From contig JAUSAZ010000112.1 in NCBI GenBank assembly GCA_030652255.1, forward strand, positions 133,907 to 195,341: a stretch of DNA of 61,435 nucleotides. The letters are read 5' to 3'. Under the pieces are notes generated by a model. The model was not told where the DNA came from, ran no database searches, and saw only the letters and a list, made by a program, of their open reading frames with translations. The translations under genes and the position numbers were made by a program. Shown piece by piece: positions 24,777 through 31,929 of this stretch. The stretch is from Myxococcales bacterium (lineage in GTDB: Bacteria > Myxococcota_A > Polyangia > Polyangiales > Ga0077539). How positions within the stretch are numbered: position 1 is the stretch's first letter; each line of letters starts with the position of its first letter.

Positions 24777-25850
24777 GTGAGAACGCCCGCACTCATCCTC
24801 GGTGCCATCCTCGCGCTCGGCTGCTCCTCTGGAGATGGCCCGGGCCCGGTCACCGATGTCCCCGCCATCGACGCCGGTCTCGGCCTCCCTGACCTGAGCG
24901 TTCCAGGCGACCTCGGCACAGACGACATCCCCTCCCTCGACGCAGGCGTGGCCACCGAGCTCGGTGCCCTGCCCGAGGTCGGCGTCGCCCAGCGCGGGCC
25001 CTATCCCATCGTCCTCGTCCACGGCTTCGCGGGCTTCCAGGGCATTGGTCCGTTGACGTACTACTACCGCGTCGCCGACGACCTCCGGCGCCGGGGCGAG
25101 GTCGTCTATGACCCCGAGCTCCCGCCCTTCGCGCCGCCCTCCACCCGCGCCCCCGTCATCGCCGCGGCCATCCGTCGCGCCCTCACGGAGACCGGCCGCT
25201 CCCGCGTGGTGCTCATCGCCCACTCCCAAGGGGGCCTCGACGCCCGCTACCTCATCTCCACCCTCGGCTACGGCGACCGCGTCGCCGCCCTCGTCACCGT
25301 CTCCACCCCGCACCGTGGAACACGCCTCGGTGACGCCTTCGCAGGGCTCATCCCCGGCATCAACCTCGGGGTCCTCGACGCCATCGCCACCGCCATCGGC
25401 GCCGTCTACAACAACGCCCCCGGGCGGGCCGAGCTGCGCGGCGCGCTCGCGGCCCTGTCCGAGCGCGACGCCGTCACCTTCAACGGCAGCAACCCCGACG
25501 ATCCACGCGTTCGGTACTACTCCGTCGCCGGGCGATCCAATCGCCGCGACGGTCGCGCCGTCTGCGGTGACGCCCTCGTCGCCGACAACCCCACCCTCGT
25601 CGATGTGCCCTTCCCCCTCATCGCCCCGCTAGCAGCCTTCCTCGAAGGCAACGACCCCGCGCGCCTCGTCAACGACGGCCTCGTCACCGTCCAAAGCGCC
25701 CGCTGGGGAACCTTCATCGGATGCGTCCCCGCCGACCACTTCGATGAGGTCGGGCAGATCGCGCGCCAGGGCGCCGACCGCTTCTCGGGCTTCGATCACA
25801 TCGCCCTCTACCGCGACCTCGTGCGCCGACTCCGCGACGACGGGTTCTGA
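24777..25850 (+). CDS. Lipase-like alpha/beta-hydrolase lipoprotein
   Basis: A 357-residue exported lipase relative. The GTG start gives MRTPALILGAILALGCSSG, with a lipobox Cys at residue 16. A Gly/Asp/Leu linker runs to about residue 72. The hydrolase domain begins PIVLVHGFAGFQG (oxyanion strand). The nucleophile elbow is AHSQGGLDARYL with Ser in GxSxG. STPHRGT follows, and a likely catalytic His lies in CVPADHFDEVGQ. These features match Pseudomonas-type triacylglycerol lipases. It is anchored at the envelope or exported. Whether it needs a foldase is unknown, and none is adjacent. thiD follows 24 bases downstream. Confidence 0.83.
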   Translation: MRTPALILGAILALGCSSGDGPGPVTDVPAIDAGLGLPDLSVPGDLGTDDIPSLDAGVATELGALPEVGVAQRGPYPIVLVHGFAGFQGIGPLTYYYRVADDLRRRGEVVYDPELPPFAPPSTRAPVIAAAIRRALTETGRSRVVLIAHSQGGLDARYLISTLGYGDRVAALVTVSTPHRGTRLGDAFAGLIPGINLGVLDAIATAIGAVYNNAPGRAELRGALAALSERDAVTFNGSNPDDPRVRYYSVAGRSNRRDGRAVCGDALVADNPTLVDVPFPLIAPLAAFLEGNDPARLVNDGLVTVQSARWGTFIGCVPADHFDEVGQIARQGADRFSGFDHIALYRDLVRRLRDDGF

Positions 25851-25874
25851 AACCCGATGATGGAAGGGACACCC

Positions 25875-26711
25875 ATGGCCGTCGACGCAGCGTTCGCGAC
25901 CACCGCCCTGGTCATCGCCGGCAGCGACTCGTCGGGATGCGCCGGACTCCAGGCCGACCTGCGTGCCCTCGACGCCCTCGGGGTTCATGGGCTCAGCGTC
26001 GTCACCCTGGTCACCGCGCGCGGACGGCGCGCCGTAAAGAAGGTCGACCCCCTGCGCAGCGAGCTGGTGCGGGCGCAGCTCGCCGCCGCCACCGACACCC
26101 GGAGCCCCGCCGCCGTGAAGGTCGGCGCCCTGGGCAACGCCGCCGTCGTCGAGATCGTCGCCGATGCCCTCCGCGGAATGGGGCCCATCCCCGTGGTGCT
26201 CGACCCGGTCATCACCCCAGGGCAGGGACGGGCGCTTCTCGACGACTCGGGCTTCGCCGCGCTGGTGCGTGAGCTCGTTCCGCTGGCCGCGCTGCTGGTG
26301 CCCAACCGCGACGAGGCCGCGCGCCTCGTGGGCCGACCTGTGGGCACCGCCCGCCAGGTGAGGTCGGCCTGCCAGGCACTCGTGGGCATGGGAGCCCGCG
26401 CCGTGCTCCTCAAGGGTGGCCACTTCGACGGCGGCGATTGTATCGACCTGCTTTACGATGGAACCGACTTCGTAGAGCTGCGCGCTACACGAAGACCACT
26501 GCCCCCCATGCTGGGCCTCGGGTGCACCCTGTCCGCCCTCATCACGGGTGAGCTCGCCCTCGGGCGCGCGCTCCCGGAGGCCGTCCGGCGCGCCCACGCC
26601 GTCTTGCAGCACAGCCTCCAACAACCCCGGATGCTCGCCGAAGGCATCGCCACCCTCGGCGAGCTGCGCGACGCCATCGCCGCTCAGCGAATGGACGAGT
26701 CGGGCGCCTGA
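25875..26711 (+). CDS. thiD: Hydroxymethylpyrimidine/phosphomethylpyrimidine kinase
   Basis: A 278-residue kinase of thiamine synthesis that phosphorylates HMP and HMP-phosphate. Family features are VIAGSDSSGCAGLQADLRALDALGVHG, VTLVTARG, VLDPVITPG, LLVPNRDEA, VLLKGGH and the anion hole GLGCTLSALITGELALG. The first motif reads SSGCAG where most ThiD proteins have SGGGAG. The start MAVDAAF was chosen because GGAAGG lies about seven bases upstream. The 3' end converges with the next minus-strand gene by 28 bases. Confidence 0.9.
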   Translation: MAVDAAFATTALVIAGSDSSGCAGLQADLRALDALGVHGLSVVTLVTARGRRAVKKVDPLRSELVRAQLAAATDTRSPAAVKVGALGNAAVVEIVADALRGMGPIPVVLDPVITPGQGRALLDDSGFAALVRELVPLAALLVPNRDEAARLVGRPVGTARQVRSACQALVGMGARAVLLKGGHFDGGDCIDLLYDGTDFVELRATRRPLPPMLGLGCTLSALITGELALGRALPEAVRRAHAVLQHSLQQPRMLAEGIATLGELRDAIAAQRMDESGA

Positions 26712-27160
26712 CGCGATCCGCCGTCGCCCGCCCCGGGGCGGATGGCCTCCACCGTCGGGAAGCTCAGGTCGATGCGCCAGCGACCGCCCTCGCGCACCAG
26801 CGGGACGTCGGCCACGCCGCCCGTCGCGCCGCGCACCGTCACCACCGCGCGCTCGCCGGTCACCCGCGTCGCCATGTTCGATGGATCGAAGTCCAGCCGC
26901 ATGCGGGTACGCCCGGGGGCGATCATCTCCCATGGCTGGAGTTCCCACCCCGAGAGCTGCGAGGCCTGCTGCGCGCGGTCGGTGAGGGCGTCCTGGGCCC
27001 GCTGCGAGAGCAGCTCGTACATGCGCTGCCGGGCCGTGTTGTCGGTGCGCGCCGATTGCGCCGCTCGCGCAAAAGCCTCCACCGTCGCCTCCGGGGTCTG
27101 CCCCGGCGCGTGGTTGCACGCCGCCACCAACGCCAGCACCGCCACCCAGCGCCGCACCAT
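26684..27160 (-). CDS. Lipoprotein, unknown function
   Basis: A 158-residue exported lipoprotein with a short signal MVRRWVAVLALVAACNHAPG (lipobox Cys 15). The body has a helical half (TVEAFARAAQSARTDNTARQRMYELLSQRAQDALTDRAQQASQL) and a beta-rich half that reads like a small ketosteroid-isomerase/NTF2-like or DUF4878-type domain (TRVTGERAVVTVRGATGGVADVPLVREGGRWRIDL). Its start overlaps the stop of the upstream barrel gene in TGATG, so they form a two-gene operon. It is convergent with thiD. Confidence 0.75.
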   Translation of the reverse strand: MVRRWVAVLALVAACNHAPGQTPEATVEAFARAAQSARTDNTARQRMYELLSQRAQDALTDRAQQASQLSGWELQPWEMIAPGRTRMRLDFDPSNMATRVTGERAVVTVRGATGGVADVPLVREGGRWRIDLSFPTVEAIRPGAGDGGSRQAPDSSIR

Positions 27161-27765
27161 CACCGCACCCGCATCAGCCCCGCGTCGACCATCGTGCGAA
27201 ACACCAGGCCCGCCAGCAGCTCGACGGAGCTGTCGTCGCGGCCCGTACCCTGCGCGTACCAGGGCTTCGCCGACACGTACCGCGTCGCCAGGCGGATGGA
27301 CACCACGCTGCGATCGCCGATGTACACCGGCAGGTCGGCGCCGCCGCCGACCACGAAGCCCACGCCGCTCGCGTCGCTCGACCCGGGGCGCAGCCACGCC
27401 GCCCCAAGCTCGATGCCGATGGAGTCGACGAAGAGGTCGAGCCACCCAGGGCCGCGCTCGAGGTCGTACGACCAGCGCGCGAAGAAGGCCGGGCGGAAAT
27501 CCACCGCGGCGAAGGCGTAGTCGTAGCGGGCTCCGGAGAAGGCCCGGTCGTACCCGAGCACCACGCCCACCATGTCGAGCGCGCGCGCCCGCAGCGCGAC
27601 CGACCCGGCGCCCGACCAGGCACCCGCCTCGACGCCCCCGGCGAGGACCTCGGCGGAGAGCGACAGGTCGCCCCGCAGGCGACCGTAGACCCCGTCGCGC
27701 GCCTGCGCCGCCGCAGGAGAAGCGACGGACAAGAATACACCGGCAAGTAAAATGAAGGGGCGCAT
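27160..27765 (-). CDS. Exported outer-membrane barrel-like protein
   Basis: A 201-residue protein. The Met chosen gives MRPFILLAGVFLSVASPAAAQ, a clear signal peptide; earlier starts are less likely. The mature part is made of alternating strands with aromatic girdles (YDRAFSGARYDYAFAAVDFRPAFFARWSYDL, ATRYVSAKPWY), typical of a small outer-membrane beta-barrel. The function is unknown. It is the first gene of a pair with the 26684 lipoprotein. Confidence 0.7.
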   Translation of the reverse strand: MRPFILLAGVFLSVASPAAAQARDGVYGRLRGDLSLSAEVLAGGVEAGAWSGAGSVALRARALDMVGVVLGYDRAFSGARYDYAFAAVDFRPAFFARWSYDLERGPGWLDLFVDSIGIELGAAWLRPGSSDASGVGFVVGGGADLPVYIGDRSVVSIRLATRYVSAKPWYAQGTGRDDSSVELLAGLVFRTMVDAGLMRVR

Positions 27766-27911
27766 CGCTCGCAACGCGCCGACCCTAGCATGGCGCAGCG
27801 TGTGCCGTGGACGCACACGGGGTGACCGCGGTGTCGCGTGCGAAGCCCCGGAAAATCGAGGCATTGGAGGGATGCGGCGCGTGGCCCGCTTCCTGCGAAC
27901 GGGCCCTCATC

Positions 27912-29579
27912 GTGAAACCAATAAACCTGCTTCGACTGAGCCTGACCGCGGCGGCAGCGCGGTTGCTGATGGGCTGTGGAGCCGACTCAACGGCCTCCGC
28001 GCCGGGTGGGCCGATCTTCAACGTCGACGCGGGGAGCGTCCCGCGCTTCGATGCGGGCGCGGCCGCCGACGCGGGGCTGCCGCCGGAGATCGAGGAGATG
28101 CGGGTCTTCGAGACGCCACAGGCCGGGTCGCGCTTCGTCTACGTGGCCAACCCCCGGAGGGACAACGTCGCGGTCATCGACTCGCGCACGCTCGCCATCA
28201 ACTCCGTCGAGGCGGGCGACGGGCCGACCTACCTGGTGACCGTTCCGGAGCGCGGCGGGACGCCCGTCGACGAGGCGCTGGTCATCAACGTCAACGCCAG
28301 CACCGCCACGCTGCTGCGCACCACCACCGCGGGCACCACCACCGCGCAGATGCCCGTCGTGGCGGGCGCCAACGCCATCGCCGTCGCCCCCAACGGACAC
28401 TACGCCGTGGTGTACCTCGACACCTCGCGGCCCAACCAGGGCGTGCCCGCGGGGAGCTTCCAGGAGGTCGCCGTGCTGCGGCTCGACCCCGGCATGGAGC
28501 GGGGGCTGCTGCTCTCGGTGGGCTTCCGGCCCATCAACGTGCAGTTCAGCGCGGACGGCGAGACGGGCTTCGTCATCACCGAAGATGGCGTGTCGATCCT
28601 GCGATTTGCGTCGCTCACGGGGCCAGCGCTCGTGCCGACGGTGTCGTTCTATGACGACAGCATCATCGCCCCGTCGGACGGAGGCGTGGCCGACGCGGGC
28701 TCCGTGCTGCCCAGGGACGCGCGCGCGCAGGACGTGTCGGTCACCCGCGACGGCCGCTACGCCATCGCCCGCTTCGCCGACAGCCCCGCGATGCGCGTCG
28801 TCGACCTGATGCGCCGCACCGTGCAGACCATCGACCTCGGCACCGCCATCACCGACCTCGACGTGGCGCCTGACGGAACCTTCGCCCTCGCGGCCCTGCG
28901 CGGCGAGTCGCGGGTGCTGCGCATCCCCATCCCCGGGGGTTTCACCGACCCGACGCTGCGGCGCTCGATCGAGCTGCCGGGCGAGGTGGTGGGCTCGATC
29001 ACGATGAGCCCCGACGGCGCGAGGGCGCTGGTGTACAGCACCGCGGCGATGACCGAGCGCGCGACGCTGCTCGACCTCGCGGGCACCACCCCCCCGGCGG
29101 TGCTGCGGCTGCGCAAGACCGTGCGCGCGGTGGCCTTCGCGCCAGGCGGCGAGTCGGCGCTCATCGTGCACGGGCGCAGCGAGGGGAGCTCGACGGAGCC
29201 GGGCATCGACCTCGAGACGCAGATCGACCGGGCGTACGGGTATTCGTTGTTGAATGTCGCCGAGCGCTTCACGCGACTCCAACTGACGCCCGCGGAGGTG
29301 GGGCCCTTCGCGCTGGTTCCGGGTGGGACGCACGCCTTCGTGCTGCTGCGCGACGACGCGCGGCGGGTGTCGCTGGCGCAGCGCATCACCCTCGCCAGCC
29401 TGACCATTCAAGACCTCGCGCTGGGCTCTCCCCCGGTGTCCGTGGGCGCCGTGCCCGCCACCGAGCGGGCCTTCATCGGACAGGATCACCCCGAAGGGCG
29501 CATCACCTTCGTCGATTGGAACACCGGTGCCCAGCAGTCGATCACGGGCTTCGAGCTCAACAGCCGGATCGTGGAGTGA
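27912..29579 (+). CDS. Beta-propeller-like surface lipoprotein
   Basis: A 555-residue protein. The GTG start gives MKPINLLRLSLTAAAARLLMGCGAD, a lipobox signal. After a short Asp/Ala linker it is built of repeats of the YncE/40-residue propeller type (SRFVYVANPRRDNVAVIDSRTLAINSVEAGDGP, NAIAVAPNGHYAVVYLD, DLDVAPDGTFALAALRGESRVLRI). It is probably a surface or periplasmic protein of unknown role. It is the first of three overlapping genes (TGATG junctions): two propeller lipoproteins and a barrel. Confidence 0.75.
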   Translation: MKPINLLRLSLTAAAARLLMGCGADSTASAPGGPIFNVDAGSVPRFDAGAAADAGLPPEIEEMRVFETPQAGSRFVYVANPRRDNVAVIDSRTLAINSVEAGDGPTYLVTVPERGGTPVDEALVINVNASTATLLRTTTAGTTTAQMPVVAGANAIAVAPNGHYAVVYLDTSRPNQGVPAGSFQEVAVLRLDPGMERGLLLSVGFRPINVQFSADGETGFVITEDGVSILRFASLTGPALVPTVSFYDDSIIAPSDGGVADAGSVLPRDARAQDVSVTRDGRYAIARFADSPAMRVVDLMRRTVQTIDLGTAITDLDVAPDGTFALAALRGESRVLRIPIPGGFTDPTLRRSIELPGEVVGSITMSPDGARALVYSTAAMTERATLLDLAGTTPPAVLRLRKTVRAVAFAPGGESALIVHGRSEGSSTEPGIDLETQIDRAYGYSLLNVAERFTRLQLTPAEVGPFALVPGGTHAFVLLRDDARRVSLAQRITLASLTIQDLALGSPPVSVGAVPATERAFIGQDHPEGRITFVDWNTGAQQSITGFELNSRIVE

Positions 29580-31180
29580 TGAACGTGCCTATCCCCTCCT
29601 TCAATCGATATCAGGGCGTCGCGCTCACCCTCGCGCTCGCGGCCTGCGCCGACCGCGACCCGCGCTACGCGCTCTCCATGGAGACGCTCCCGCCGGTGGC
29701 CGCGGGCAGCGCGCTCGTCTATGTGCAGCCCGCGCTCTCCCGCGCCACGGTGGTCGACCTCACCCAGGACACCCCCGCCGTGCGCCAGGTGGCGGTGGGC
29801 GGTGACCCCGTGCTGGTCAACGCCCGCGTGGCCCACGACGAGGCCCTGGTGCTCTCGCGGGGTCAGCGCGGCGCGGCGGGCGTGGCCCCGGCGCCGGCCT
29901 CGCTCACAGGCATCACGGCCGCGGGGGCGGCCCGACGGTGGACCCTCGGGTCGCCCTTCAACGCCCTCGCGCAGAACGGCGACGGGCGATATGGCATGGC
30001 GTACTTCAACCGCAGCGCCAGCGCGGGGCGGCTGCTGTTCAACCCCAACGAGGTCGCCGTCGTCGACCTCAATCGTGAGCAGGGCCCGACCAACCCGGTC
30101 ATCCGCACGGTGCGCAGCTTCGGGGGGGTGCCCAACGGGGTGGTGTTCTCGCCGACGATGACCGTCGCGGGAGAGCCGCGGACGCTCGCGGTGGTGCTGT
30201 CGGACGCGTACGTCACGCTGCTCGACCTCAACCACCCGGAGCGCAGCGAGGTGACCGTGCGGCTCACGCTGCCCGAAGACCCGCGCGCGGTCGCGCCCGC
30301 GCAGGTGGTCTTCGACACCGACAACGCCACGATGTACCTCCGGGCCGATCAGTCGAATGACCTCTATGTCCTGAGGCTGGTGACGGTGACCCCGGAGTCG
30401 CCGACGGCCAACGACTTCCGCCCGGCGCTCAACCAGCTCGCCGCGGGCGTGCGCCCGGCCGACCTCGCGCTCTTCGGTGAGCCCAACGCGCGCAAGCTCC
30501 TGGTGGTGTCGCCGGGCAGCCGCGACGCGCGGGTGATCGACACGGTGGCCAACACCACCACGGTGGTTCCGCTCGATGCGGTGGCCAACCGGGTGCTGTT
30601 GTTCAATGGACCATCGCCGCGCAGCCCGGCGCCGGCGCTGCGGGCGCTGCTGTACGCCACGTCGGGCGTGGCCAGCGCGGTGAGCTTCGTCGAGCTGACC
30701 GATATCGAATCGAGGCGCTCGCAGAACGTCGAGACCCTCCAGCTCGGGCGGGTGATCAACCAGGCGCTGCCGCTGCCCGAGCGGGCAGTGGTGATGTTCG
30801 GTCACCCGACCAGCGCCACCGGGAGCCTGTCGCTGCTCGACCTCGGGCGGCGCACGGCGGCGCCGATCTTCTCGGAGGTCGCCCTGGAGAGCGCGCGCTT
30901 CGACGACGACCAGCAGGCCCTGTGGGTCGCGCCGCCGTCGGGCGAGCGCCTTGGCTACATCGAGCTGAACAACTTCCGCCCGGGCGAGCTGCGGCTCGAC
31001 GCGCCGATCGTGGATGTCATCCCGGTGGCGCGCGCAGCGGGGCGACGGGTGGTAGCGCTGCACGAGGCCTCCGACGGCTGGATCACCGTGGTGGATGGGA
31101 CGGACGTGACGCGGGAGCGCTCGCGCTCGCTGCGGGGCTTCCTGCTGACCGGCTTGTTGGATGAAGGGGAGGCCCAGTGA
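29579..31180 (+). CDS. Second propeller-like lipoprotein of the operon
   Basis: A 533-residue paralog in style of the preceding gene. The N terminus MNVPIPSFNRYQGVALTLALAACADRD ends in a lipobox. Repeats of the same kind follow (GSALVYVQPALSRATVVDLTQDTP, RTLAVVLSDAYVTLLDLNHPERSEVTV, NARKLLVVSPGSRDARVIDTV). The start overlaps the upstream stop in TGATG. The stop overlaps the next gene's start. The three genes probably act together in the envelope. Confidence 0.72.
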   Translation: MNVPIPSFNRYQGVALTLALAACADRDPRYALSMETLPPVAAGSALVYVQPALSRATVVDLTQDTPAVRQVAVGGDPVLVNARVAHDEALVLSRGQRGAAGVAPAPASLTGITAAGAARRWTLGSPFNALAQNGDGRYGMAYFNRSASAGRLLFNPNEVAVVDLNREQGPTNPVIRTVRSFGGVPNGVVFSPTMTVAGEPRTLAVVLSDAYVTLLDLNHPERSEVTVRLTLPEDPRAVAPAQVVFDTDNATMYLRADQSNDLYVLRLVTVTPESPTANDFRPALNQLAAGVRPADLALFGEPNARKLLVVSPGSRDARVIDTVANTTTVVPLDAVANRVLLFNGPSPRSPAPALRALLYATSGVASAVSFVELTDIESRRSQNVETLQLGRVINQALPLPERAVVMFGHPTSATGSLSLLDLGRRTAAPIFSEVALESARFDDDQQALWVAPPSGERLGYIELNNFRPGELRLDAPIVDVIPVARAAGRRVVALHEASDGWITVVDGTDVTRERSRSLRGFLLTGLLDEGEAQ

Positions 31181-31884
31181 TGAACGCGCGCGTGGTGGGA
31201 TTGCTGGGTGCCCTGGTTGGGACGGCGTGGGCGGGGAGCGCGAGCGCGCAGCACGCGCCCGTCGACGCGCCGTGGCGGGTGGGCTTCGAGGTGGGCGGCC
31301 GGTGGCACCGCGACAGCGGGCTCGACGCCTTCGGGGACACCCGATCGCCGCCGGTGGTGGGGCTGATGGGCGCGCGCGACCTGGGGCGCATCGGCGACCG
31401 GGCGACGCTGGCGCTGGATGTCAGCTGGAACGCGGAGATGTTCCAAGGGCGGCTGCGGGACTCGCTGCAGAGTCGATTGACGGCGCACCTGCTGAGCGCG
31501 GGCGTGACGGTGCGGGTGCGCACCTTCTGGTGGCTGGAGCCGTATGCGCGCGTCGCCGCCGGGGCGCTGTATTCGGACATCAAGCTGGAGCCCGAGTCGG
31601 GGACCACGCAGAGCGGCGCACTGACGGGCGACGAGTGGACCTTCGCGGGCACTGGGGGGGTCGGTGTGATGGTGACGACGGCGCCCTTCCTGGGGCGGCT
31701 ACGGCTGGCCGTGGCCATCGAGGGCGGGTATCAGCTCGCGTTGTCGCAAGAGATGCGGGTGCGCCCGCAGGCCTTGTCCAATGACGAGGCGCAGGCCGAC
31801 CGGCTGCCGGTGGCCGACACCTCGCTGGGTTCGCTGAGCCAGAGCGGCGGATACCTCCGGGGGCTCGTCGGACTGCGCTTCTGA
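31180..31884 (+). CDS. Exported barrel-like protein, third gene of the propeller operon
   Basis: A 234-residue protein with signal peptide MNARVVGLLGALVGTAWAGSASAQ. The mature part has amphipathic strands and aromatic residues typical of an outer-membrane barrel (WRVGFEVGGRWHRDSG, FWWLEPYARVAAGALYSDIKLE, and a C-terminal GLVGLRF ending in Phe). The terminal Phe fits the barrel-assembly recognition signal. Its ATG overlaps the preceding stop, so it is translated with the two propeller lipoproteins and may be their membrane partner. Confidence 0.72.
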   Translation: MNARVVGLLGALVGTAWAGSASAQHAPVDAPWRVGFEVGGRWHRDSGLDAFGDTRSPPVVGLMGARDLGRIGDRATLALDVSWNAEMFQGRLRDSLQSRLTAHLLSAGVTVRVRTFWWLEPYARVAAGALYSDIKLEPESGTTQSGALTGDEWTFAGTGGVGVMVTTAPFLGRLRLAVAIEGGYQLALSQEMRVRPQALSNDEAQADRLPVADTSLGSLSQSGGYLRGLVGLRF

Positions 31885-31929
31885 GAGGGGCGCCGTCCGC
31901 GCGCGGGGGGGCGCGTGTATGCTCGCGGG

